Shown: positions 18,477 through 27,405, counted from the stretch's first letter. The stretch is DNA of 64,000 nucleotides from Mitsuaria sp. PDC51 (GCF_900113225.1 NZ_FOZE01000002.1:1302001-1366000), one strand, 5' to 3'. Made by a program: numbers and translations. Notes: a model not told the origin generated them from the sequence alone.

Positions 18477-19420
18477 TGCTGGAGATCCGTGACCTGCGCG
18501 TGCGCTTCGGCGCCTTCCCGGCGGTGGACGGTGTCGACCTCGATGTCGCGCCCGGCGAGGTGCTGGGCATCGTCGGCGAATCGGGCTCCGGCAAGTCGGT
18601 CAGCATGATGGCGCTGATGGGGCTGATCGACGCGCCCGGCGTCACCAGCGCCGCCTCGCTGCGCTTCGAGGACCAGGACCTGCTGGCGATGCCCGCGGCC
18701 GCGCGCCGACGGCTGGTGGGCAAGGACATCGCGATGGTGTTCCAGGATGCGCTGGCCTCGCTCAACCCGAGCTACACCGTCGGCCACCAGATCGAGGAGG
18801 TGCTGCGGGCCCACCTCGGCCTGCGCGGCGCGGCGGCGCGCCAGCGCGCGCTGGAGCTGCTGCAGCAGGTCGAGATCCCCGACGCGGCGAGCCGGCTGGG
18901 GGCCTATCCGCATGAACTCTCGGGCGGCATGAACCAGCGCGTGATGATCGCGCTGGCGATCGCCTGCTCGCCCAAGCTGCTGATCGCCGACGAACCGACG
19001 ACGGCGCTGGACGTGACGATCCAGGCCCAGATCATGGACCTGCTGCTGCGCCTGCAGCGCGAGCGCGGCATGGCGCTGGTGATGATCACGCACGACCTCG
19101 CGGTGGTGGCGGAGATGGCGCAGCGCGTGGCGGTGATGTACGCCGGCCAGGTGGTCGAGACGGGCCGGCTGCCCGATGTCTTCGAGTCGCCGCGGCATCC
19201 CTACACGGCGGCCCTGCTGGCCGCGATCCCCGAGCACAACCGCGGCGGACGCCGCCTGCAGGCGCTTCCGGGCATCGTGCCGGGCGCGCTCGACCGGCCG
19301 TCGGGTTGCCTGTTCTCGCCGCGCTGCCCGCGTGCGCAGGACCGCTGCCGCGCGCAGCGTCCGGCGCTGGACGCCGGCGTGCGCTGCTTCTATCCGCTGA
19401 GCGAGGAGACCGCCGCATGA
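18476..19420 (+). CDS. dppD: Peptide ABC transporter ATPase DppD
   Basis: A 314-residue ATP-binding subunit. Walker A is GESGSGKSV, the signature is LSGGMNQRV, Walker B is [12 protein letters not shown], and the switch His is in MITHDLAVV. The oligopeptide-transporter C-terminal region has the cysteine pattern [14 protein letters not shown], which in DppD homologues binds an iron-sulfur cluster. The ATG at 18476 overlaps the dppC stop, and its own stop overlaps the dppF start by ATGA, indicating tight coupling. Confidence 0.94.
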   Translation: MLEIRDLRVRFGAFPAVDGVDLDVAPGEVLGIVGESGSGKSVSMMALMGLIDAPGVTSAASLRFEDQDLLAMPAAARRRLVGKDIAMVFQDALASLNPSYTVGHQIEEVLRAHLGLRGAAARQRALELLQQVEIPDAASRLGAYPHELSGGMNQRVMIALAIACSPKLLIADEPTTALDVTIQAQIMDLLLRLQRERGMALVMITHDLAVVAEMAQRVAVMYAGQVVETGRLPDVFESPRHPYTAALLAAIPEHNRGGRRLQALPGIVPGALDRPSGCLFSPRCPRAQDRCRAQRPALDAGVRCFYPLSEETAA

Positions 19421-20433
19421 GCGCCGCGGACGACGCGCCGACGCCGGCGTCCTCGATGTCCGGGGCGGACGCGACGACAGGCGCTGCGCCGGTGCTGCAG
19501 GCGCGCGACCTGGCTCGCCACTACCGCGTGAGCCGCGGCTGGTTCGCGCCGGCCGCGACGGTGCGCGCGCTGGACGGCGTGAGCTTCGAGCTGGCGGCGG
19601 GCAAGACCCTGGCGGTGGTGGGCGAGTCAGGCTGCGGCAAGTCCACGCTGGCGCGGGCACTGACGCTGATCGAGGCGCCGAGCGCCGGCACGCTGCGCAT
19701 CCATGGCCGTGATGCCGCCGACGCGGCCGCGCGCAAGGCCTTGCGGCGCGAGGTGCAGATGGTGTTCCAGAACCCCTACGCCGCCTTGAATCCGCGCAAG
19801 ACCATCGCGTCGACGCTGGCGGAGCCGCTGGTGATCAACACGACGCTGGGCCGTGCCGAGCGGCGGGAGCGGATCGAGGCGCTGGCGGCCAAGGTCGGCC
19901 TGCGGCCGGAGCACCTGCAGCGCTACCCGCACATGTTCTCGGGCGGCCAGCGCCAGCGCATCGCGATCGCGCGGGCGATGGTGATGCAGCCCGGCATCGT
20001 GGTCGCGGACGAGCCGACCTCGGCGCTGGACCTGTCGATCCAGGCGCAGATCCTCAACCTGTTCATGGACCTGCAGGAGGAGTTCGGCACCGGCTACGTG
20101 TTCATCTCCCACAACCTGGCGGTGGTGGAGCATGTGGCCGACGAGGTGATGGTGATGTACCTGGGCCGCGCGGTGGAACACGGCGACAAGCGCCGCATCT
20201 TCGCGCGGCCGCTGCACCCGTACACGCAGGCGCTGATCAGCGCGACGCCGGCGCTGCGCCCGGCCGACCGCCGCCAGCGCATCCGCATCCACGGCGAGCT
20301 CCCGAGCCCGCTCAAACCCCCGACCGGTTGCGCGTTCCACCAGCGCTGCCCGCTGGCCCTCCCGCGCTGCGCCGAGGTCCGCCCCGAACTGCGTGAGCTG
20401 GACGGGCGGCTGGTGGCGTGTGATGTGATCTGA
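19417..20433 (+). CDS. dppF: Peptide ABC transporter ATPase DppF
   Basis: A 338-residue second ATPase with Walker [13 protein letters not shown], signature [14 protein letters not shown], Walker [13 protein letters not shown] and C-terminal [14 protein letters not shown]. About 25 extra N-terminal residues (threonine- and alanine-rich) precede the domain. In E. coli the binding protein gene is first in the operon. Here dppA lies beyond a toxin-antitoxin pair 0.9 kb downstream, with its own promoter candidate. The regulator at 23060 may serve the group. Confidence 0.94.
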   Translation: MSAADDAPTPASSMSGADATTGAAPVLQARDLARHYRVSRGWFAPAATVRALDGVSFELAAGKTLAVVGESGCGKSTLARALTLIEAPSAGTLRIHGRDAADAAARKALRREVQMVFQNPYAALNPRKTIASTLAEPLVINTTLGRAERRERIEALAAKVGLRPEHLQRYPHMFSGGQRQRIAIARAMVMQPGIVVADEPTSALDLSIQAQILNLFMDLQEEFGTGYVFISHNLAVVEHVADEVMVMYLGRAVEHGDKRRIFARPLHPYTQALISATPALRPADRRQRIRIHGELPSPLKPPTGCAFHQRCPLALPRCAEVRPELRELDGRLVACDVI

Positions 20434-20626
20434 GCCTGCGATGGCGCGGGGGGAACGCGACTCAGCCCCCGTTCCAAGTCAGCAATTCGACTGGTCGATG
20501 CGATTGCCGATCCGAGCGGGTCCAAGTGAAATGACGTCCCCTTCGTTCCGACAGGTGACCTCATGCCCCTCCGTACGCCCGAGATCTCTACCCCGCCCTT
20601 GAGCCGTCCCTACCGACCGCGCCTCG

Positions 20627-20652
20627 AGGCGACACCCATAATCGTCTCGCCT
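20627..20652. promoter_or_regulatory. Inverted repeat, likely operator of the toxin-antitoxin pair
   Basis: AGGCGACAC (20627-20635) and GTCTCGCCT (20644-20652) are inverted arms matching at eight of nine positions around CCATAATC, whose CATAAT could be a -10 element. It lies 12 bp before the antitoxin ATG, the usual site for autorepression by RelB-type antitoxins. Confidence 0.5.
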
Positions 20653-20664
20653 GAAGGAGCCGAT

Positions 20665-20916
20665 ATGGAAGCCAGCGACCACGAACTCACCGTCACCCTC
20701 TCCGAGTTCAAGAAGCAGACGGCGCTCGTCCTGGACGCCGCCAACCATCGGCCGATCACCGTGCTTCGCAACGGCCATGCGGCCTTCTACGTGATGGATC
20801 CCCTCCTGTACGAGGCCATCATGGACGACCTCGCGGACCAGGCCACCTACAAGAAGACGATCGAGCGCCTCGCGGACAAGTCCACGCTGATCGAGGTCGA
20901 CCTTGACGAACTCTGA
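20665..20916 (+). CDS. RelB/StbD-type antitoxin
   Basis: An 83-residue antitoxin of the Phd/StbD kind. The N-terminal half, LTVTLSEFKKQTALVLDAA, with ITVLRNGHAAFYVMDPLLYE, is the DNA-binding fold, and the acidic C-terminus would neutralise the toxin. The ATG at 20665 is preceded by GAAGGAGCCGAT, a good ribosome binding site. A longer in-frame start at 20563 is rejected because it would cover the operator. It overlaps the toxin gene by 14 bp. The pair sits between dppF and dppA and splits the transporter operon. Confidence 0.85.
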   Translation: MEASDHELTVTLSEFKKQTALVLDAANHRPITVLRNGHAAFYVMDPLLYEAIMDDLADQATYKKTIERLADKSTLIEVDLDEL

Positions 20917-21271
20917 ACCGCCACCGGGACCCCGCCCGTATGGCCTGCGCTTCCTTCCGCAAGCCTGGGATGAATGGCGGGCGCTGGACGGATCGATTCG
21001 CCAAGCGCTCAAGGGCTTGCTGATCAAGCGACTGCATCGTCCTCATGTGCCGGGGTCGGCGCTGAAGGGCGAGCTCTCCGGCCTCTACAAGATCAAGCTG
21101 CTGCGGCAAGGCATCCGCCTCACTTACGGCGTCGAAGACGGCCTGCTGATCGTCATCGTGTTTTGCGTCGGCAAACGGGAAGGCGCCTTGGCCTACCGCA
21201 TGACGCTGGTCCGCCTCAAGCAGGCGAGAGGGGCGGGCAACGGGCTACCGCTGAAGCCAGCGCCCGCATAA
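20903..21271 (+). CDS. RelE/StbE-type toxin
   Basis: A 122-residue RelE-superfamily toxin, a ribosome-dependent mRNA interferase in characterised members. FLPQAWDEWRALDGSIRQALKGLLIKRL gives the two N-terminal helices. SALKGELSGLYKIKLLRQGIRLTYGV and IVIVFCVGKREG form the beta-sheet with the conserved basic residues. The only suitable start is a TTG at 20903 inside the end of the antitoxin gene, so translation is coupled. The last 15 residues are a proline-rich extension. The locus looks intact. Confidence 0.85.
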   Translation: MTNSEPPPGPRPYGLRFLPQAWDEWRALDGSIRQALKGLLIKRLHRPHVPGSALKGELSGLYKIKLLRQGIRLTYGVEDGLLIVIVFCVGKREGALAYRMTLVRLKQARGAGNGLPLKPAPA

Positions 21272-21303
21272 CCCGGTGTTATGGTCCAACCGCCCCATTT
21301 CAG

Positions 21304-21333
21304 TTGTGACCGTCGCGCCCGCGTTTCGACAAT
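21304..21333 (+). promoter_or_regulatory. Candidate promoter of dppA
   Basis: TTGTGA (21304-21309) and GACAAT (21328-21333) are spaced by 18 bp. The last T of GACAAT is part of an upstream ATG (21332), so if the hexamer is used, translation must start at the next ATG, 21356. This would let dppA be expressed apart from the toxin-antitoxin pair. Confidence 0.45.
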
Positions 21334-21355
21334 GCGCCGGCTAGCCCTCCCCCCG

Positions 21356-22954
21356 ATGCGCCCTGCCCTTTCCCTCTCGCTGGCCGCGTGGCTGCTCGCG
21401 GCACTGCCCGTCGTCCAGGCGGCCGATGCCGCCGCGCCCAAGCCGCTGGTCTACTGCACCGACGCCAGCCCCGAGGGCTTCGATCCCGGCCTGTGGGATT
21501 CCGCCAGCACCAACAACGTCAACAACCAGATGTTCCAGGGGCTGGTCCGCTTCGAGCGCGGCGGCACCGCGCTGCAGCCGGCGCTCGCCACCGCCTGGAC
21601 CATCAGCCCCGACGCCCGCGTCTTCACCTTCACGCTGCGCGAGCACGTCCGCTTCCACACCCGGCCGTGGTTCACCCCCACACGGCCGATGAACGCCGAC
21701 GACGTGCTGTTCACCTTCGGCCGCTTCCTCGACCGCGAGCACCCGTTCAACAAGGCCTTCCCCGCCAACTTCGTCTATCCGCAGAACCTGGGCCTGGCCA
21801 AGGCGATCACGAAGATGGAGAAGCTCGACGACCGCACCGTCCGCTTCACCCTCGCGCAGCCCAACGTCACCTTCGTCACCTGGTTCGCGATGGCCTTCGC
21901 CGGCATCCAGTCGGCCGAGTACGGCGCCCAGCTGCTGCGCGAGGGCAAGGCCGCGCAGATCAACCGCCTGCCCATCGGCACCGGCCCCTACCGCTTCCGC
22001 AGCTATGCCAAGGACGACGTCGTCCGCATGGAAGCCAACCCCGACTACTGGGGCGAACCGCAGAAGACGCAGAAGCTGATCTTCACCATCAGCCGCGAAG
22101 CCGCGGTGCGGGTGCAGAAGCTGCTTGCCGGCGAATGCCAGATCACCTCGCCGCTGCGCGACATCGACGTCGCCGCCATCGACCGCCATCGCGAACGCAT
22201 CCGGCTCGAGAAGATCCAGGCGCTCAACATCTCCTACCTGTCCTTCAACCTGCGCAAGCCGCCGACCGACAACCGGCTGGTGCGTGAGGCGCTGGACATC
22301 GCCGTCGACCGCGACGCGATCTTCCGCGCGCTGTTCCCGCGCGGCGACGCGATGCAGGCGGTCAACCCGTTCCCGCCGGCCATCCCCGGCTACAACCGCG
22401 CGCTGAAGAACGAGTACGACCCCGAGCGCGCCAAGGCCTTGCTCCGGCAGGCCGGCTTCCCGGACGGCCTGGACATCGACCTCTGGGCGCTACCCGTCAC
22501 GCGCCCGACCAATCCCAATGGCCAGCTGATGGCGCAGCTGATCCAGCAGGACTGGGCCCGGATCGGCGTGCGCGCGCAGATCCGCACCTACGAATGGGGC
22601 GAGTACCTCAAGCGCGCCAACGCTGGCGAGCACTCGGTCTACATGAGCGGCTGGTCCGGCGAGAGCGGCGACGCCGACGACTTCCTGACGCCCAACCTCA
22701 GCTGCGCCACCAACAAGTCGGGCGTCAAGTTCTGCAACCCCGAGTTCGAGCGCCTGATCGACGCGGCCCGCGCCACGCCCGACCAGGCGCGGCGCATCGC
22801 GCTCTACGAGCAGGCGCAGGTGATCTTCAAGCGGGAGCGCCCGTGGATCACGATGGCACACTCGACGGTCTACATCCCCACCAGCAAGGACCTGCGCGGC
22901 TTCAGGATGCAGCCCAACGGCGGGGTGGTCTTCGAGAACGTCTACCGTGAATAA
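21356..22954 (+). CDS. dppA: Periplasmic dipeptide/murein peptide-binding protein
   Basis: A 532-residue solute-binding protein, family 5, close to E. coli DppA along its whole length. It opens LVYCTDASPEGFDPGLW after a signal peptide ending PVVQAAD. It has the family pattern LPIGTGPYRFRSYAKDD, and DIDLWALPVTRPTNPN and TYEWGEYLKRANAGEHSVYM in the ligand lobe. A disulfide-like pair is in LSCATNKSGVKFC. DppA delivers dipeptides, and with MppA murein tripeptide, to DppBCDF. The start at 21356 gives the best signal peptide and follows the candidate promoter; the ATG at 21332 is the alternative. The context favours wall-derived peptides. Confidence 0.93.
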   Translation: MRPALSLSLAAWLLAALPVVQAADAAAPKPLVYCTDASPEGFDPGLWDSASTNNVNNQMFQGLVRFERGGTALQPALATAWTISPDARVFTFTLREHVRFHTRPWFTPTRPMNADDVLFTFGRFLDREHPFNKAFPANFVYPQNLGLAKAITKMEKLDDRTVRFTLAQPNVTFVTWFAMAFAGIQSAEYGAQLLREGKAAQINRLPIGTGPYRFRSYAKDDVVRMEANPDYWGEPQKTQKLIFTISREAAVRVQKLLAGECQITSPLRDIDVAAIDRHRERIRLEKIQALNISYLSFNLRKPPTDNRLVREALDIAVDRDAIFRALFPRGDAMQAVNPFPPAIPGYNRALKNEYDPERAKALLRQAGFPDGLDIDLWALPVTRPTNPNGQLMAQLIQQDWARIGVRAQIRTYEWGEYLKRANAGEHSVYMSGWSGESGDADDFLTPNLSCATNKSGVKFCNPEFERLIDAARATPDQARRIALYEQAQVIFKRERPWITMAHSTVYIPTSKDLRGFRMQPNGGVVFENVYRE

Positions 22955-23008
22955 GCCTGCTCTTCCTCTTCGCGCGCCGGCCCGAGCGCCGGGCCGCCCC
23001 CGGCCGGG

Positions 23009-23030
23009 CCGGGCCCCCTCGGGGGGCCGG
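23009..23030. other. Very GC-rich hairpin between dppA and the LysR gene
   Basis: CCGGGCCCCC and GGGGGGCCGG flank a TC turn and form a strong stem with one bulge on each side. No T-tract follows. It may slow or end transcription after dppA, or be a structural accident of G+C-rich sequence. Confidence 0.3.
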
Positions 23031-23059
23031 ACGACGTATTCGTCGGACGGGGGGCCGAC

Positions 23060-23962
23060 ATGAGGCTTCGTCACATTGAAGTCTTCCACGCCATCATGCA
23101 GGCCGGCACGATCAGCGGCGCGGCGCAGCTGCTGCACATCTCGCAGCCGGCCGTGACGAAGGTGCTGCAGCACTGCGAGCTGCAGCTGGGCATGCCGCTG
23201 TTCGACCGCGTGCGCGGCAAGCTGTATCCGACGCCGGAAGCGCAGCGGCTGTTCGTCGAGATCGACAAGCTCAACCGCGACCTCGTCGCCATCCGGCGCC
23301 TGGCGGCCAACCTGCGCGGCGGCGAGTCCGAATCGCTGCGCCTGATGGCCACGCCGACGCTGGGCGCCGCGGTGATTCCGGCGGCGATGACGCACTGGGC
23401 GCAGGCCTTCCCGCGCAGCCGCTGCCAGCTCAGCACCAACCACACCCGCGAGATCGTCTCGGCGCTGCTGCTGGGCGAAGCCGACCTGGCGCTCAGCCTG
23501 CAGGACCCGCGCCATCCCGGCATCAAGGCCGAGGTGCTGGCCAGCGGCACGATGATGGCGCTGTGCCCGGTGCAGGGCCCCGAGGCGCAAGGCAGCGGCC
23601 CGCTGCCGCTGGAGGAGATCCAGTCCGAGCTGATCGCGATGGCCGAGGACGACCCGCTGGGCCACATGCTGCACAACGCCAGCGAGGCCGAGGGCCGGCA
23701 CCTGGACAGCCGCATCACCGTCCAGACTTACCAACTCGCCCGCGCGCTGGTGGAGGCGGGCGTGGGCATGACCGTCGTCGATCCGTTCACCGCCGCGTCG
23801 GCCGACCCGACCCGGGTCAAGGTCCGGCCGCTGGCGCCGCCGATGGCCATCCACCTCTACCTGCTGACCTCCGCCAGCGCGCCGCTGGCCCAGGCGGCGC
23901 GCCGGCTGGTCACCTACCTGCGGGACGCGGCCCGCGCCAACCTGGACAGCCTCGCCGGATGA
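23060..23962 (+). CDS. LysR-family transcriptional regulator
   Basis: A 300-residue LysR regulator. The winged helix-turn-helix is MRLRHIEVFHAIMQAGTISGAAQLLHISQPAV split over residues 1-32, with the recognition helix in ISQPAVTKVLQ. An effector-binding domain begins around LRLMATPTLGAAVIPAAM. Unusually for LysR proteins it is not divergent from its neighbours. It follows dppA by 105 bp and overlaps ddpX (ATGA at 23959-23962), so it is probably co-expressed with the dipeptidase. Control of the dpp or ddp genes by wall peptides is inference. The ligand is unknown. Confidence 0.9.
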   Translation: MRLRHIEVFHAIMQAGTISGAAQLLHISQPAVTKVLQHCELQLGMPLFDRVRGKLYPTPEAQRLFVEIDKLNRDLVAIRRLAANLRGGESESLRLMATPTLGAAVIPAAMTHWAQAFPRSRCQLSTNHTREIVSALLLGEADLALSLQDPRHPGIKAEVLASGTMMALCPVQGPEAQGSGPLPLEEIQSELIAMAEDDPLGHMLHNASEAEGRHLDSRITVQTYQLARALVEAGVGMTVVDPFTAASADPTRVKVRPLAPPMAIHLYLLTSASAPLAQAARRLVTYLRDAARANLDSLAG

Positions 23963-24567
23963 ATGCCATTCCCTGCGAAGAGATCGCGGCGCACACCGAG
24001 TTCCGCTCGCTGCTCACCATCCCCGGCATCGCGGTGGACCTGCGCTACGCGACGCCGGACAACTTCGTCGGCCGCAACGTCTACGGCGGCCTGGACTGCG
24101 CCTTCCTGCGCCGCGAGGCCGCCGATGCGCTCGGCGAGGCGGCCGCCTGGCTGGGCCGCCACTGCCCCGGCCTGACGCTGGTGGTGCTGGATGCGCTGCG
24201 ACCGCAGCGGGTGCAGGAAGCGCTGTGGGCCGAACTGGAGGGCACGCCGCTCACCAAGTACCTGGCCCATCCGGCGCGGCGCTCGATCCATTCATTCGGC
24301 ATGGCCGTCGACGTGACCCTGCTGGACGACCAGGGCCGCGAACTCGACATGGGCACCGGTTTCGACGAAATGACGCCGGCATCCCATCCCGAGTTCGAGG
24401 CCGAGCAGCTCGCCGCGGGCGGCCTCACCGCGGACCAGCTGCGCCATCGCGGCTGGCTGCGCGCGGCGATGCGCCATGCCGGCTTCCAGACCATCACGAC
24501 CGAGTGGTGGCACTTCGACTTCGGCGACCGCGAGCGCGTGCGCCGCGAACTGCCGCTGGTGCTGTGA
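23959..24567 (+). CDS. ddpX: D-alanyl-D-alanine dipeptidase (VanX/DdpX type)
   Basis: A 202-residue zinc dipeptidase of peptidase family M15D. The metal-binding SIHSFGMAVDVTL supplies His and Asp, and TEWWHFDF supplies the catalytic Glu and third zinc ligand His. VVLDALRPQRVQEALW contains the conserved substrate-contacting Arg. Length matches DdpX and VanX. There is no signal peptide, so it is cytoplasmic and would split D-Ala-D-Ala imported by Dpp. No vanA/vanH genes are present, so a nutritional, recycling role fits better than glycopeptide resistance. The start overlaps the LysR stop. Confidence 0.93.
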   Translation: MNAIPCEEIAAHTEFRSLLTIPGIAVDLRYATPDNFVGRNVYGGLDCAFLRREAADALGEAAAWLGRHCPGLTLVVLDALRPQRVQEALWAELEGTPLTKYLAHPARRSIHSFGMAVDVTLLDDQGRELDMGTGFDEMTPASHPEFEAEQLAAGGLTADQLRHRGWLRAAMRHAGFQTITTEWWHFDFGDRERVRRELPLVL

Positions 24568-24641
24568 GCGGTGGCCGGCGTCGCTCGCGTGCTGCGACAG
24601 GCGCCTGAAACCCTCGTACGTCGCTGCTTCCGGAGATCCTC

Positions 24642-25727
24642 ATGACCGCTTCCCGCCGCCACCTCCTCACCGGCGCCGCTGCGGCGGCCGCACTGGGCGC
24701 GCTGGGCGCGCTGTCGCCGGCGCGGGCGCAGACCGCCGCGCCGGCCCGCGCCGCACGGCCCAATGCCGCGCCAGAGCCGCTGCGCGCACGCCGACTGCGC
24801 CCCGGCGACACGATCGCGCTGGTCAGCCCCGCCAACGCGACCTATGAGCGCGAGCCGCTGGAGATCGCCGTCGAGTCGCTCGAGGCGCTGGGCTTCAAGG
24901 TCAAGCTCGGGGCCAACGTGCGCGGCCGTTACGGCCAGTTCGGCGGCACCGACGTGCAGCGCGCCGCCGACATCAACGACGCCTTCGCCGACGACGAGGC
25001 GGCCGGGATCCTGGCCCTGACCGGCGGGTCGGGATGCAACCGCATCGTCGACAAGCTGAACTACGCGCTGATCCGCCGCAAGCCGAAGTTCTTCGGCGGG
25101 TTCTCGGATCTGACCAGCCTGGTCAACGCGATCCACAAGCAGACGGGGTTGATCACCTTCCACTGCCCGGTCGCGGGCTCGGAGTGGAACGAGTTTTCGC
25201 TCCAGCATTTCCGCGCCGTGGCGATGGACGCGCAGGCCGACCTGCTGCAGAACCCGCAGGGCGAGCGCGGGGCCCACCTCGTCCAGCGCGAGGACCGCAT
25301 CAGCACGCTGCGACCGGGCCTGGCGCGCGGACCGCTGGTGGGCGGCAACCTGGCGGTGCTGAGCTCGCTGGCCGGCTCGCCCTACTTCCCCGACACGCGG
25401 GGCGCGATCCTCTTCCTCGAGGAGGTCAACGAGTACATCTACCGCGTCGACCGCATGCTGTCGACGCTGCGGCTGTGCGGCGCGCTGGACCAGCTGTCGG
25501 GCGTGGTGCTGGGCAAGTTCACCCAGTGCGGGCCCGGCGATGGGAGCTACGGCACGCTGACGCTGGATGAGGTGTTCGACGACTACTTCCTGCCGCTCAA
25601 CATCCCGGTGTACCGCGGGGCGATGATCGGCCACATCAAGCGCAAGTTCACCGTGCCGGTGGGGCAGCCGGCGGAAATGGACGCGACCGCGGGAACGGTG
25701 CGCTTGCTGTCGCCGGCGGTGAGCTGA
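24642..25727 (+). CDS. ldcA: LD-carboxypeptidase (S66) with an export signal
   Basis: A 361-residue muramoyl-tetrapeptide carboxypeptidase, which removes the terminal D-Ala from L-Lys/DAP-D-Ala peptides. The nucleophile Ser is in FFGGFSDLTSL, the Glu in LFLEEVNEYIYRVDRM, and the His in MIGHIKRKFTVPVG. The N-terminus, TASRRHLLTGAAAAAALGAL, ends in ARAQ and has a twin-arginine look (SRRHLL), so the protein is probably exported to the periplasm. E. coli LdcA is cytoplasmic and shorter (about 304 residues). It lies 74 bp after ddpX. A second, signal-less copy is at 31072. Confidence 0.92.
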   Translation: MTASRRHLLTGAAAAAALGALGALSPARAQTAAPARAARPNAAPEPLRARRLRPGDTIALVSPANATYEREPLEIAVESLEALGFKVKLGANVRGRYGQFGGTDVQRAADINDAFADDEAAGILALTGGSGCNRIVDKLNYALIRRKPKFFGGFSDLTSLVNAIHKQTGLITFHCPVAGSEWNEFSLQHFRAVAMDAQADLLQNPQGERGAHLVQREDRISTLRPGLARGPLVGGNLAVLSSLAGSPYFPDTRGAILFLEEVNEYIYRVDRMLSTLRLCGALDQLSGVVLGKFTQCGPGDGSYGTLTLDEVFDDYFLPLNIPVYRGAMIGHIKRKFTVPVGQPAEMDATAGTVRLLSPAVS

Positions 25728-25746
25728 AGACCCTCACCCTCTGCGC

Positions 25747-27180
25747 TCATTGCCGCGCCACCCAGTCGACCAGCGCGTCGATGGCGGGGCGCGCCTTCAT
25801 CGCCTGCTCGTCGTTGACGATGGCGACGACGATCCAGGTCCGGCCGGTCGAGTCCGGCACGTAGCCCGCCAGCGCCACGACGTCGCGCAGCGTGCCAGTC
25901 TTCATGCGGGCTCGGCCCTCGGCCGCCGTGCCCTTCATGCGCCGCGCCAGCGTCCCGTCGACGCCCGCCACCGGCAGCGTCGCCAGCAGCTCCGGCCCGT
26001 GCGGCCCGCGCGCCGACGCCCCCAGCATCGCCGCCAGCTGCGCCGCAGTCGCCCGCTCGGTGCGCGACAGGCCTGAGCCGTTCTCCAGCGTCATGCCCGT
26101 GGTGTCGATCCGCTGCGCCGCGAACCAGTCGCGCACGACGCGCGCGGCGGCCTGGCGCGTGTCCTCGCCCGGCTGCGCCGCGGCAGCGCCCAGGCGCAGG
26201 AACAGCAGCCGCGCCAGCGCGTTGTCCGAAGCCTTCATCACCGGCCGCAGCAGCTCCGCCAGCGGGCGGTCGCGATGCTGGACCAGCACGCGCGCGCCCT
26301 CGGGCGTCGCGCCTTCGCGGATCTCGCCCGACAAGCTCCCACCCAACTCACCCCACAACTGGCGCAAGGCCTGCGCCGTCTCCCACTGCCGGTCCAGCAC
26401 GTTCAGCGACTGCGTCACCTGGCAGCCGCGCGGGAACTCCCCCGCCAGCACCAGCCGGCCCCCACCGCCGGGCAAGGGCTCGAAGCGGGACGGCATCCAG
26501 CCGTCGTCCCAGTCCTTGCAGGGCTTGTCGTTGAGCCTCACCGCGCTGGTGTCGATCACCAGGGCGCCGAATTGCGGGAAGGGCCGCACCGTCAGCCCGC
26601 GCTCATCGGCGGCGAGGTCGTACTGCAGCAGGCTGCCGTTGAGGTGCAGCGCGTCGGGGATGACGTTGTAGGGAAATTCCGCCTGCTCGTCGAAGCGCGG
26701 CGCGTCGATGTCCAGCCGCGACGGGTTGAACAGGCCGCGGTCGACGACGATGCCGCCGGCCAGTTCGCGCACGCCATGGCGCTCCCGCAGCTCGCGCAGC
26801 ATCGCCCACAGCGCGGGCCAGTCCAGGTCCGCGTCGGCCCCGCCCTTGAGCACCAGCGGCCCGTCGAGTCGCCCATCACGGACCTCGCCCGCGGCCAGCA
26901 GCTGCGTCTGCCCGCGGCTGCCCGGCCCCAGCCGGTCCAGCGCGACCACCGCGGTGATCGTCTTCATCGTCGAGGCGGGCGCCATCGGCCGGTCCGCGTT
27001 CAGGCGCAGGCCGGTGCCGGGCGCCTCCAGCGGATGGGCCACCACCGCCAGCGAGGCGGCCGGCACGCCGGCCTCGCGCAAGGCGGCCTGGACCGGCGCG
27101 GGCGGCGTGTCGATGAGGGTGGCGCAGCCGGTCGTGGCCAGCGCGGCGACCAGGAGAGCAAAGGCGGTGATCGATCGCAT
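25747..27180 (-). CDS. dacB: PBP4-type D-alanyl-D-alanine carboxypeptidase/endopeptidase
   Basis: A 477-residue class-C penicillin-binding protein (family S13) that cuts D-Ala-D-Ala ends and peptide cross-bridges in the periplasm. The active-site motifs are STMK (Ser 70, Lys 73), SDN in MKASDNALAR, and KTG in ARMKTGTLRD. The long insertion between the first two motifs is typical of PBP4. The N-terminus MRSITAFALLVAALATTGC is a lipobox, so unlike E. coli DacB it may be membrane-anchored. It is convergent with ldcA (19 bp between stop codons). The start is the ATG at 27180. Confidence 0.93.
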   Translation of the reverse strand: MRSITAFALLVAALATTGCATLIDTPPAPVQAALREAGVPAASLAVVAHPLEAPGTGLRLNADRPMAPASTMKTITAVVALDRLGPGSRGQTQLLAAGEVRDGRLDGPLVLKGGADADLDWPALWAMLRELRERHGVRELAGGIVVDRGLFNPSRLDIDAPRFDEQAEFPYNVIPDALHLNGSLLQYDLAADERGLTVRPFPQFGALVIDTSAVRLNDKPCKDWDDGWMPSRFEPLPGGGGRLVLAGEFPRGCQVTQSLNVLDRQWETAQALRQLWGELGGSLSGEIREGATPEGARVLVQHRDRPLAELLRPVMKASDNALARLLFLRLGAAAAQPGEDTRQAAARVVRDWFAAQRIDTTGMTLENGSGLSRTERATAAQLAAMLGASARGPHGPELLATLPVAGVDGTLARRMKGTAAEGRARMKTGTLRDVVALAGYVPDSTGRTWIVVAIVNDEQAMKARPAIDALVDWVARQ

Positions 27181-27405
27181 GAGGGGCGACTGTATCGGCC
27201 CGGCGCCTTTGCATTCCCGCAGGTTATGGACGCGCGACAAGCATTCATCGGGACGGAAGCAACAAATGGGTGAGGTTCCTAGGACCTTGAAATCGTCTCG
27301 TGCTTGAAGATCGTTCGCAGCTCGCAACAGGTCGATCGCCAATGGTCGCGCCTCCGTCGTTGGCGGCGTTGCAGGACGCCGGGTCCGGTTAACAAGGAGA
27401 AGGTC

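Noticed and set aside
20563-20664. Extended N-terminus of the RelB-type antitoxin
   Set aside because: It would cover the inverted-repeat operator and has no ribosome binding site, whereas the ATG at 20665 has a good one.
22975-23050. Riboswitch between dppA and the LysR gene
   Set aside because: Only a simple GC-rich hairpin is visible, with no conserved aptamer-like core.
23959-24567. Vancomycin resistance cluster around the VanX-like gene
   Set aside because: No vanA ligase, vanH dehydrogenase or vanRS genes are near. The neighbours are peptide import and recycling genes, so DdpX is the better reading.
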